Shown piece by piece: positions 24,444-33,664 of a DNA stretch of 64,000 nt (within the stretch, counting starts at the first letter, position 1; each line of letters starts with the position of its first letter). The position numbers and the translations under genes were made by a program. Source of the DNA: Blastomussa wellsi (taxonomy: Eukaryota > Cnidaria > Anthozoa > Scleractinia > Plerogyridae); contig OX393562.1 of NCBI GenBank assembly GCA_947652115.1, positions 29,711,307 through 29,775,306 of the forward strand. The letters are read 5' to 3'. The notes under the pieces were generated by a model that saw only the letters and a list, made by a program, of their open reading frames with translations, did no database searches and was not told the DNA's origin.

Positions 24444-25708
24444 TCACCAATCATCTTTCTTTTTATGACGTTTCTTTTTCGTTTTCGGTCGCCATGGTTT
24501 CAGCTGAGCTGCTCGTCCGCGCTCCAGTACAAGTTCTCGCAGCCGGTCTTGTTCTTTCGCTAATTCAAGCCCGTGAAGTTTGCGCAGCAATCTGCCAAAT
24601 GAAAAACGAACACAAACTGTCATTTGCAATCCGATTTTAATACGATACGAATTCAAGCTGTTAAGCTTCAGATCAGCCTACATAGCGTTGGTTCCAGCCA
24701 CTTTTTAAACTTAATTTGCAAGATGTAGAACGAAGTTTTACAAAACAGTACAACTAGCTTTTAGTCCTTGAAATCGAGAAAAAGCCGGTTTTGCTGATAT
24801 AGGAAATTTTCCTTATAACTAAGTTTAGAGCGATTTTCAGCGGGCGACAGAAAAGAAAAGCTCAATGTTTTCCCGGATTGATTCCGTATTCCGACTTCAG
24901 ATTAGCCAATGAAAAGACACAGATTCAGATTAAAAATTCAAATCCTTAATAGTTTGCGTCAGTCATGCGTGCACTTTAAATAATTTGCTTACGAAAATGA
25001 ATAGCTGCAAACGTTTAGCACTTGAGCAATCTACGCATTAAATCATATCTAGTAATTCCCTTCGGATGGTAAAAGGGACTTTATCTCTTAAACTTTGCAT
25101 TAGAATAATCTCTTACCTTGTTACCTCCATAGTGAAGTGAATAATGAAGTACAAAGCGATAGCACAGTAATTAATCATCCAGGAAATGGTCATCACATCA
25201 AACGTGTCCTGCCATGACCAGTTTGCAGTTATGATCTCGAAGCGTGTCCAGTAATCTAAAGCTGATGTTAAAAAACAAATTCACCTTATACGAGCAAAAG
25301 CACAATTTAAGTTAAAACTATTTTAGAAACGTGATTTGGTTTCAAACGGGTGTATGAATGTGTTCCGGTGAATTTAATGCTGGGGGTAACCCTGTGATTT
25401 ACTTGCATCCCATCCATGCCGAGGAGAGTAGAATTACTCCCCCTTGATTTACGCTGGCTAAGGCAAGTTGTATTCGCTTCGGGCTGATGGGTCACTAGGC
25501 TGGGGTCCCCTGTTTTATGAGTCAAATGAGTAATCATGATTCAATTGACTTACAACTCGGTGACTCATTGACTCATAAAAAAATAATTTGGTTTTATCAA
25601 CTGGGTTGACAATGTGAATTAGCCACCGTAAAGATATTCGAAAGCTGATGTTTCGAGCGTTAGCCCTTCGTCCGACGACGTTGATACAACCAAATTACCT
25701 TGTTAGAC

Positions 25709-25753
<45 letters not shown>

Positions 25754-26182
25754 CTATTCATAAAAAATAGCTCATCTCAAAGTACCCACATGATTTTCGA
25801 AACATTTTTCCCCTATACACACCATAAATTTCGGAAGTTATCTTACACATTGAGCTGGGGAGCTTAGACACAAGACTCGTACGCAGTCTAACCATTGCAC
25901 TCTTCCAAAAGCACTCAGAAACGAGGTAACATTTTTCCTGACATGGTCCGATCTTGTCGCTGAATTGTCTGAATTCACCGCATACTAGTCAACAAGTGAA
26001 GATTTTTTTGTGCGGCGTGTTTGCATCTCACGTGTGAACCAGACACTGCGCCCCGTGGGAACCGAAAACTTCGCGTTCTACTTTTAACCATAAGTCTTAC
26101 CTTCCTTACTGCTATTTGGCCAAGCAGAGAAGGTTGCTACTGCAATCACAGTCAAAAATACGCAAATCAATAACGCTTTCAT
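24444..26182 (-). CDS. Small single-pass membrane protein, three exons, 122 aa
   Basis: Exons in transcript order: 26182-26101, 25255-25117, 24591-24444. Splice sites are strong (GTAAGAC, GTAAGAG; acceptors TTTAG and TTTGGCAG) and phases agree (82, 139, 148 nt). The protein opens with a signal peptide, MKALLICVFLTVIAVATFSA. A tryptophan-containing segment follows (DYWTRFEIITANWSWQDTFD), then a membrane helix MTISWMINYCAIALYFIIHF at about residues 49-68. The C-terminal part is charged: a helical ELAKEQDRLRELVLERGR stretch at about 81-98 and a lysine/arginine cluster (KTKKKRHKKK) before DDW. If the signal peptide is cleaved, the basic tail faces the cytosol. An AATAAA lies 5 nt past the stop. 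I do not recognise the family and propose no function. Consistent phases and splice sites across three exons make the gene real in my view. Confidence 0.75.
25375..25505 (+). mobile_element. SINE family copy, 5'-truncated
   Basis: GGGGGTAACCCTGTGATTTA, CATCCCATCCA, AGAGTAGAATTACTCCC and CTGATGGGTCACTAGGC match the body of the SINE family best seen at 60964-61213. The tRNA-like head is missing. It lies next to exon 2 of the small membrane protein gene, in intron 1. Confidence 0.6.
25612..25765. repeat. Dispersed repeat shared with 47822-47880
   Basis: 25707-25762 (ACTTCCCACCGACGCAGCAC, then CACAGTTTCTTTAGAAACTT and ACCCCCTCTAT) is nearly identical to 47824-47876. Upstream, GTTTCGAGCGTTAGCCCTTC is of a kind I associate with dispersed repeats in corals, from memory. 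It lies in intron 1 of the small membrane protein gene. Confidence 0.55.
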
Positions 26183-26481
26183 GTTTTTGTGGGTATTGTT
26201 TTCTTCCGTGTGCGCGACAGGGCTGATCGACTCGTTTCACGTCGCAGTACGAAATTACAAAAACGCTGACGTAACAAAAGCATCTTTTCCTTTGTCTTCT
26301 ATCAAGCGCTCATGTACGCGAGCGCATGCGCGCTCCGGTTCTGCAAACACCAATCTCGCCCCCCGAGACCGCGTTACCCACACCCAGCAGAACGGGAGCT
26401 CATTTTCCGATCGCCGGTCAAGGGGAATATGGGCTCTGCGAACAAGACATCGACAACATACTGAAAACGTGTGCTCATTCC

Positions 26482-26635
26482 CATAAGTGTACGGGCAATT
26501 TTTTGCCAGGGGGTGGTGAACCATTTGCCCAAACAATTCTCCCAAGTTGCCTTGCCCAAATTTCTCTTGCTGCCCAAAAAACTCTGAGTTGTCCTAAATT
26601 TGGGGGGCTGAAGCCCCCCGGCCCGTACGCCTATG
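26482..26635. mobile_element. MITE-like element, about 154 bp
   Basis: Inverted ends CATAAGTGTACGGGC and GCCCGTACGCCTATG flank a TTGCCC-rich interior. It has no coding capacity; the frames read through it are by chance. Confidence 0.55.
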
Positions 26636-28076
26636 CTCATTCCAAGTAGATCGTTGTCATTCGTAAGTAGACTAGTGGAACTGGCATGTTATTGCCATAG
26701 CTCCCTCCAAATGGTTTAGCTACCCGATGGAAAGTATGCCAGATTTTTTGGTCTTTTGACGACCAACACCACGACTACAGTTCAAATAAACCTCATTTCC
26801 TTACCGATCTGTTCACCGTGTGTGGGATTTTTTCGTTGTGCGTAGTTTTACTGCATTTTCTCGTTAGCATTTCCTTCCAGATGGTTTGTTGTCCGATTTT
26901 CTAAGAGCCCGACAAATTGCCTAACATCGTGTATACAAAAGAAGTCAATAGTGACGAGTTACTAAAATACAGCCATAAGAGGCCGCTGAAATAGCGATTT
27001 AATTTAAATGGCTCATCAAGTAATTAAAAAGCGAATAGGATGAAATTAAGCTTTAGTAATCTAACGATATTAAACACTAACCCTAACCCACGTATTTTGT
27101 AAAAAAAATATGGGAAAATCGTGAACAAGTTGCAATCTATTCTCTTCAAATTATTCTCGAGTCGCGAATTAATAATAACCTTCAATTTATATAATATATA
27201 AAGAAACCATGACATAATCCTGTTAAAATATAACATCACCAGAATTTTTCACGGTCACTATGTCAGTATTCTATGTAGAACATCTTGGAATACATCATTC
27301 CCATTTTTATCTTACATAATATATACTGTTTTGTACAGAGTCAAGGTTCTGGTCCAAAGCGTGTTACATGTTTCTAAGGTCCAACCTCGGTCCTCACGCT
27401 AGACTTCAATATCTAGATGACAATCGTAGTCCTAGGCAGTGGCTACATTCTTCGATAGTTACAGCGATTATCACTTCATGATAAGTATCCCTGGGTAAAT
27501 AGGAAAATGTTAAAAATCTATAATTTTGAACAAGTGCCAGTTTTGGTAAATCTTCGTTTAAACAGTCGGGGATTAACGACTTATGTTATCCAATCAAAAC
27601 CTAGCCCGAGTGCTCGCGAAAACACCGAAAGTAATCGCGCGGGCAAGCACGTCACGTGGGCTCAGTCCCGTCTCCGAGACGGGATTCGCCTTTCGTAAAG
27701 GGTCGATGCCGCATTTTCAACGGTCGATGCCATAATTGGCAACAAAGCTTTTCGCTATGCTATACCTGCTCTAGTTTAGGCCTGGACTAGGTCGAAACTG
27801 GTTGGTGATAGACTAATACACACTCAACTTTCACACTGGTTTGTTTGCGGTTAGGTTTTATTTGTTGGCTAGGGCAATACAATATATGAGTAGAATAGAT
27901 TAAGAAACTCCTCTTTCATAATTAAATTTTGCGGGAATTTGGCGGATCAACCTGGTAGTGTAGTGGTAATATAGGGATGTTGGCATGCCAGAAGTGTCAC
28001 TAAAATGGCATCGACCGTTTACGAAAGAGAAACGTACTTCGCCGTCATCAACTAGCACTTGCTACTTTGACTTTGT

Positions 28077-28095
28077 TAGGCCTGTTCCAAAAGTT

Positions 28096-28130
<35 letters not shown>

Positions 28131-28542
28131 CAGGCAATAGGACGGCAATGGCTTCAATAAACGTCGAGTTAACAAAACAATCGTAAAAGCTGCAAAATAA
28201 TTTAAACTACATTAAAATAATTTATGAATTTAGTTCGGCACGGCAAGAGAACGCCATTTGCAATCAAGTTGCGCTACTGCCATGCGGCACGGCAAGGCCT
28301 AGCTAGCAGTCGTGCCGAACTTAATTCAGCCTGTCGAGTTGAATGGTTTCAAACGTTGCGCTTCTGCCGTGCTTAAGGTGGCTGACAATAGTTTAAAGCT
28401 ACCCGTCTTTGGCATTGTATTACAGCTGCAATAGTATTCAGAAGACAGGGATGTGTAAACCATTATGAGCCACCATAAGTCGAAATTAATTTTTTAATTT
28501 TAGTTCGGCACGGCAATAGCGCGACGTTTGGAACAGGCCTTA
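28077..28542. mobile_element. MITE, about 466 bp, with ~35-bp inverted ends
   Basis: The left end TAGGCCTGTTCCAAAAGTTG pairs with the right end ...GCGACGTTTGGAACAGGCCTTA, and the match continues through GCTAYTGCCGTGCCGAACT. The interior repeats the GTGCCGAACT / AGTTCGGCAC motif in both orientations. It lies about 180 bp past the stop of the repeat-protein gene. Confidence 0.75.
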
Positions 28543-28720
28543 GTGCTACTGTATGTCCACATTACCCTTACACTTCAGTACAACTCTCGCTTTCCGTTCG
28601 CTTCCTGCAGTGAATAGGAAACGTCTGGAGACATCTAAATGAAGCGAGGGAGAATTCCCTATTTTTGTACTGCGAGGACAACAATCAGCTCAATTTGTCA
28701 GACTCAAGATGTCCTCCGTG

Positions 28721-31700
28721 CTACATCAATGAACAGCACTTGCACTGGGGAGAAGAGAGTCCACCTTTCTTTCCTTTATTTCGTTTCTTGCCAAGCTCAT
28801 TTTGCTCTTCCACTTCGGGCGTCAACAACAGTAGCACGGGCAATGTTTCGTCGGCACCTTCTTTGGGCTTTTGAACAGAATCATCAACTCCAACTTCAGC
28901 CTCACCTGAAGCATCTGGAATAAGCTTCTTCTCATCCGTAACTTCTTCATAAGGCTCTGCTCCAGATGGATCACTGTCCGGCACTTGTTGTTTTTTCGTG
29001 GGCTCCAAGTCCTTTTTTCGGGAGTTCTCTAAAATAGAAAACTGCTCCTGAGATTCCAGAATTCCACGATCCTCCGATGCAGCCAAAGGGGCCGAGCCAT
29101 CGTTCTCTTTCTCTGGGAGTACTTCAGGTTCTGAAAGCCTCTTCTTCAGCACATAGCGTAAAAGCTTCCCCTCGTCATCCTCGCCTTCTTGATAAGTAAG
29201 TTTGCTGAAGGATGTTGATCTGAAAGTTTCTTCTGTCGTAATCGTGCTTGGAATAGAACTCGTTGTTTTGGTATCAACCTCCACCGTTTTCGTTTCGTAA
29301 AATGTCTGCACCACATTGGTGTCCATTTCTCTCGCTGTTTGATCATAGCTTGTTTGTTGATTAATGGTCATCCTGGTAGTGATGAATTCAGTTCGCTGAG
29401 TGTCGTCTTGTTCTTGCACAGATCCACGAACTTCATTATCAAGAATTTCTGTTTCACGGACAGGATTCTTCTCAACGTCAGTTTCTTTAGCCGTGTCACT
29501 GGCCTTCTGGCCTTCAGTTTCAATTGTCTGGAGTAGTTCATGATGAAATTCAGCCGCGTTTCTCTCTACAACAGGGGCAATAGTTTCTTGTACAGAGCCA
29601 ACGAACACAGCCTCCATGTGAAGTGATGCAGGCCGCTTTTCTACCACAGGAGGGGATTGTTCTGCTATTGTCTTCCTCTTTGTTTGCTCTTCTTCGCTTG
29701 GTTTCGCAGCAGCTGGTTCATATTCGACTTCCAGAAAGTTGCCATGGACGTTTTTGTCCTCTGTCTCTGTGGTTTCTTCCAACATAGGATGGTAATGGCA
29801 TAACTTGGGCTCTGACTCTACAGAAATGGTGGAAGCTTCTTCTATTGGTTCCTGAACTTCACTGCTTCCTACTTCATTGAATACATGTTCCATATGAAGT
29901 GAAACTGGCCTCTTTTCTATGAGCTCGACAGGAACCTCTTCTATTGGTTGTCTATCATCTCCCTTGTGATCAAACACAGCCTCCATGTGAATTGATACAG
30001 GCCTCTTTTCTACAACAAGAGGGGATTCTTCTGCTATCTTCTCCCTCTCTGTTTCTTCTTCTTCTTCGCTTGGTTTCGCAGCAGCTGGTTCGTATTCGAC
30101 TTCCACAAAGTTGCCATGGACGTTTTTGTCCTCTGCCTCTGCGGTTTCTTCCAACATAGGATGGTAATGGCATAACTTGGGCTCTGACTCTACAGAAATG
30201 GTGGAAATTTCTTCTATTGGTTCCCGAACTTCACTGCTTTCTGCTTCATTAAACACATCCTCCATATGAACTGAAACTGGCCTCTTTTCTATAATCTCGG
30301 GAGGAACCTCTTGTATTGATTGTCTATCATCTCCCTTGTGATCAAACACAGCCTCCATGTGAAGTGATACAGGCCTCTTTTCTACAACAAGAGGGGATTC
30401 TTCTGCTATCTGCTCCTTCTCTGTTTCTTCTTCTTCGCTTGGTTTCGCAGCAACTGATTCATATTCGACTTCCACAAAGTTGCCATGGACGTTTTTGTCC
30501 TCTGCCTCTGCGGTTTCTTCCAACATAGGATGGTAGTGGAATAACTTGGGCTCCGACTCTACAGAAATGGTGGAAGCTTCTTCTATTGGTTCCCGAACTT
30601 CGCTGCTTTCTGCTTCATTAAACACATCCTCCATATGAAGTGAAACTTGCCTCTTTTCTATGAGATCGACAGGAACCTCTTCTATTGGTTGTCTATCATC
30701 TCCCTTGTGATCAAACACAGCCTCCATGTGAATTGATACAGGCCTCTTTTCTACAACAAGAGGGGATTCTTCTGCTATCTTCTCCCTCTCTGTTTCTTCT
30801 TCTTCTTCGCTTGGTTTCGCAGCAGCTGGTTCGTATTCGACTTCCACAAAGTTGCCATGGACGTTTTTGTCCTCTGCCTCTGCGGTTTCTTCCAACATAG
30901 GATGGTAGTGGAATAACTTTGGCTCCGACTCTACAGAAGTGGTGGAAATTTCTTCTATTGGTTCCTGAACTTCACTGCTTTCTGCTTCATTGAATACATG
31001 TTCCATATGAAGTGAAACTGGCCTCTTTTCTATAATCTCGGGAGTAACCTCCTCTATTGGTTGTCTATCAACTCCCTTGTGATCAAACACAGCCTCCATA
31101 TGAATTGATACAGGCCTCTTTTCCACAACAAGAGGGGATTCTTCTGCTATCGTCGCCCTCTCTGTTTCCTCTTCTTCGCTTGGTTTCGCAGCAGCTGGTT
31201 CATATTCGACTTCTACAAAGTTGCCATGGACGTTTTTATTCTCTGCCTCTGCGGTTTCTTCCAACATAGGATGGTAATGGCATAATTTGGGCTCCGACTC
31301 TACAGAAGTGGTGGAGATTTCTTCTATTGGTTCCCGAACTTCACTGCTTTCTCTTTCATTGAACACATGTTCCATATGAAGTGAAACTGGCCCCTTTTCT
31401 ATAATCTCGGGAGTAACCTCCTCTATTGGCTGTCTATCGTCTCCCTTGTGATCAAACACGCCCTCAATGTGAAGAGATACAAGCCTCTTTTCTACAACAA
31501 CAGGGGATTCTTCTGCTATCGTCTCGCTTGTTTCAGTCTCGATTTCCTTTTTTTCTTTAGGTTTCTTTATGACTGGTTCATATTCCACTTCCACTAAGTT
31601 TTCATCGACGTTTTTATCCTCTGCCTCTGCGGTTTCTTCCAACATAGAATGGTAGTGAAATAACTTGGGCTCCGACTCTACAGAAGTGGTGGAAATTTCT

Positions 31701-33283
31701 TCTATTGGTTCCTGGACTTCGCTGCTTTCTGCTTCATTGAACACATGTTCCATATGAAGTGAAACTGGCCTCTTTTCTATAATCTCGGGAGCAACCTCCT
31801 CTATTGGTTGTCTATCATCTCCCTTGTGATCAAACACAGCCTCCATGTGAAGTGATACAGGCCTCTTTTCCACAACAAGTGGGGATTCTTCTGCTATCGT
31901 CGCCCTCTCTGTTTCCTCTTCTTCGCTTGGTTTCGTAGCAGCTGGTTCATATTCCACTTCCACAAAGTTGCCATGGACGTTTTTGTCCTCTGCCTCTGCG
32001 GTTTCTTCCAACATAGGATGGTAGTGGAATAACTTGGGCTCCGACTCTACAGAAATGGTGGAAGCTTCTTCTATTGGTTCCCGAACTTCACTGCTTCCTA
32101 CTTCATTGAACACATGCTCCATATGAAGTGAAACTGGTCTCTTTTCTATGATCTCGGGAGGCGCCTCTTCTATTGGATCTCTATCATCTCCCTTGTGATC
32201 ACACACGCCCTCAGTGTGAAGTGATACAGGACTCTTTTCTACAACAAGTGAGGATTCTTCAGCTATCGTCCCCCTTGTTTCAGGTTCTTGTTTCGGTTTT
32301 GTAGTAGCTGGCTCATACTCGACTTCCACAGGGTTTTCATCGACGTGTTTATCCTCTACAGCTTCATCTAGCATGGGGTGGTAATCGCGTAATCTACGCT
32401 CTGATTCCACTGCAACGGCGGAAGCTTCTTCTATTGGTTCCCGAACTTGAACACCTCTTCCTTCATTGAACTCTTGTTCCATATTTAGTGACACTTGGCT
32501 CTTTTTTGTTATCCCGCGGGGAGTCTCATCTATTGGCTCTTCATCTTCTCTTTCTTTAGGTTTCTTGGCGACTGTTACATATTCGACTTCCATGGAGTTG
32601 ATTTCGACGCGTTCATCCTCTGAAGCTTTTTCTAAAATGGGATGGTAATCGCACAACTTAGGCTCTGATTCCACTGCAACGGCAGAAGCCTCTTCTATTG
32701 GTTCCTGAATGTCAATGCACTCTTCTTCATTGAACACTTGCTCCATGTGAAGTGACAATGGCCTTTTTTTGATGACCTCGGGAGGAGCTTCTTGGATTGC
32801 TTTTCTCACTTCGTTGCCTTCCTCTTGTAGAAAGGACGCTGGTCTGTTTTCTATAACCATAGGAGAGGCTATTTCGATGGGTTCCTTCACGTCTTTGTTG
32901 TCTTCGTCGGTAACCCCTGTCTCAAATATGGGCTCCATATGTGGAGCGAGGGGTGCTTTTTGAACTGCTATGAACTCTGACTCTTGAACCTGTCCACTGC
33001 CTGCAGGACCCTTTGGATTGGTAGGGACTTCCATGGGAAGCAGTACCGGAACCTTTTCCATTTCCACGGCTATAGTATCTTTCTTCGACAGTTTACTCTT
33101 TGAAGAAACGCCGTTGACAATTACGGATTGTGTGTGGATCGACAACGTTTTCCTTGCGGCCACAACGGGCGCATTTTCTTGCAGCGTATCTGTAACTGTC
33201 ACTCTCACAACGTTTTGCTGATGTTGTCCAGAACTAACTTGGCCATTTGCATACACAGATATGTGATCCGCTTCTTCTTCCAT
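28721..33283 (-). CDS. 1520-aa acidic repeat protein with paralemmin-like CaaX terminus
   Basis: One uninterrupted frame of 1520 codons. The ATG at 33283 has A at -3 and G at +4, with a stop in frame nine codons upstream. Residues ~200-1240 are tandem repeats: about seven full units of ~123 aa (369-372 bp), with degenerate units at both ends. Each unit runs VEVEYEP, a glutamate-rich KPSEEEETER, IAEESPLVVEKRPVSLHMEA, VFDHKGDDRQPIEEV, a second EKRPVSLHMEHVFNE, then VREPIEE, SVESEPKL, YHPMLEETAEAEDKNVHGNF. The C-terminal ~280 residues are unique, acidic and probably disordered. The protein ends QCKCCSLM: CSLM is a CaaX box with M at the end, which favours farnesylation, and the preceding cysteines suit palmitoylation. 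As I recall it, vertebrate paralemmin-1 ends CKCCSIM. The paralemmin coiled coil is not visible. Expected at the inner face of the plasma membrane, perhaps as a scaffold. Homology is inference; the frame is certain. Confidence 0.85.
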   Translation of the reverse strand: MEEEADHISVYANGQVSSGQHQQNVVRVTVTDTLQENAPVVAARKTLSIHTQSVIVNGVSSKSKLSKKDTIAVEMEKVPVLLPMEVPTNPKGPAGSGQVQESEFIAVQKAPLAPHMEPIFETGVTDEDNKDVKEPIEIASPMVIENRPASFLQEEGNEVRKAIQEAPPEVIKKRPLSLHMEQVFNEEECIDIQEPIEEASAVAVESEPKLCDYHPILEKASEDERVEINSMEVEYVTVAKKPKEREDEEPIDETPRGITKKSQVSLNMEQEFNEGRGVQVREPIEEASAVAVESERRLRDYHPMLDEAVEDKHVDENPVEVEYEPATTKPKQEPETRGTIAEESSLVVEKSPVSLHTEGVCDHKGDDRDPIEEAPPEIIEKRPVSLHMEHVFNEVGSSEVREPIEEASTISVESEPKLFHYHPMLEETAEAEDKNVHGNFVEVEYEPAATKPSEEEETERATIAEESPLVVEKRPVSLHMEAVFDHKGDDRQPIEEVAPEIIEKRPVSLHMEHVFNEAESSEVQEPIEEISTTSVESEPKLFHYHSMLEETAEAEDKNVDENLVEVEYEPVIKKPKEKKEIETETSETIAEESPVVVEKRLVSLHIEGVFDHKGDDRQPIEEVTPEIIEKGPVSLHMEHVFNERESSEVREPIEEISTTSVESEPKLCHYHPMLEETAEAENKNVHGNFVEVEYEPAAAKPSEEEETERATIAEESPLVVEKRPVSIHMEAVFDHKGVDRQPIEEVTPEIIEKRPVSLHMEHVFNEAESSEVQEPIEEISTTSVESEPKLFHYHPMLEETAEAEDKNVHGNFVEVEYEPAAAKPSEEEEETEREKIAEESPLVVEKRPVSIHMEAVFDHKGDDRQPIEEVPVDLIEKRQVSLHMEDVFNEAESSEVREPIEEASTISVESEPKLFHYHPMLEETAEAEDKNVHGNFVEVEYESVAAKPSEEEETEKEQIAEESPLVVEKRPVSLHMEAVFDHKGDDRQSIQEVPPEIIEKRPVSVHMEDVFNEAESSEVREPIEEISTISVESEPKLCHYHPMLEETAEAEDKNVHGNFVEVEYEPAAAKPSEEEEETEREKIAEESPLVVEKRPVSIHMEAVFDHKGDDRQPIEEVPVELIEKRPVSLHMEHVFNEVGSSEVQEPIEEASTISVESEPKLCHYHPMLEETTETEDKNVHGNFLEVEYEPAAAKPSEEEQTKRKTIAEQSPPVVEKRPASLHMEAVFVGSVQETIAPVVERNAAEFHHELLQTIETEGQKASDTAKETDVEKNPVRETEILDNEVRGSVQEQDDTQRTEFITTRMTINQQTSYDQTAREMDTNVVQTFYETKTVEVDTKTTSSIPSTITTEETFRSTSFSKLTYQEGEDDEGKLLRYVLKKRLSEPEVLPEKENDGSAPLAASEDRGILESQEQFSILENSRKKDLEPTKKQQVPDSDPSGAEPYEEVTDEKKLIPDASGEAEVGVDDSVQKPKEGADETLPVLLLLTPEVEEQNELGKKRNKGKKGGLSSPQCKCCSLM
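29590..32650 (-). repeat. Coding tandem repeat, period about 371 bp
   Basis: Seven or so units within the 1520-aa gene. The spacing is visible from the phrase TTGATCACAAGGGAGATGAT (minus strand), recurring about every 369-372 bp. Units from ~29.7 to 31.4 kb are the most alike; the first and last are diverged. Long frames on the opposite strand recur with the same period and are shadows of this repeat. Confidence 0.9.
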
Positions 33284-33380
33284 TGTCCTTTGTTGGTTTC
33301 TTGTTCTTCAATTCTGTTAGCTTAAAAGGGTGTAACAGAAACGTAAAGTTATAAAGCGGTTGGTCGAAAATGTCCGTCGA

Positions 33381-33664
33381 AAGTCCCACACAGACTTCCT
33401 TTAATTTGGGCTTCGTCACGCGTTCCTTCCCCACTGACGTCCGCTGAATCGAACGTTCACTTCCGTTCACGGCTACGAACCAATCAGAGTTAACTTTCCA
33501 GTTTTGGGAAAACGATTTGCAACATGTGATAGGATAGCTGTCAGACAATGAGTCAATACTTTAATTGGATTAAACGGCCTGTGAACGGAAGTGGACTGTC
33601 GATTCAGCAGACGTCCGTGGGGAAGGAACGCGTGACGAAGCCCAAAGGACGTCTGCGTGAGAGG
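33381..33664. mobile_element. Foldback MITE just upstream of the repeat-protein gene
   Basis: Arms at about 33381-33470 and 33580-33664 pair through GGGCTTCGTCACGCGTTCCT and GAACGGAAGTG-type stretches, with a ~110-bp middle. It begins about 100 bp upstream of the start codon at 33283, so it lies in the 5' UTR or promoter. Confidence 0.75.

Larger units (their letters stand above)
26183..28720. other. Intergenic region with MITEs
   Basis: About 2.5 kb between two minus-strand genes. It holds inverted-repeat elements at 26482-26635 and 28077-28542. The motif GGTCGATGCC or its complement recurs at ~27700, 27722 and 28007. I see no coding exon. Confidence 0.5.

Noticed and set aside
29944..31269. 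Series of plus-strand frames of about 70 codons recurring every ~371 bp
   Set aside because: They are antisense shadows of the tandem repeats of the 1520-aa gene; their period and sequence follow the repeat exactly.
33234..33548. Frame of 104 codons overlapping the start of the repeat-protein gene
   Set aside because: Much of it runs through the foldback MITE, and its downstream end is the wrong frame of the 1520-aa gene.
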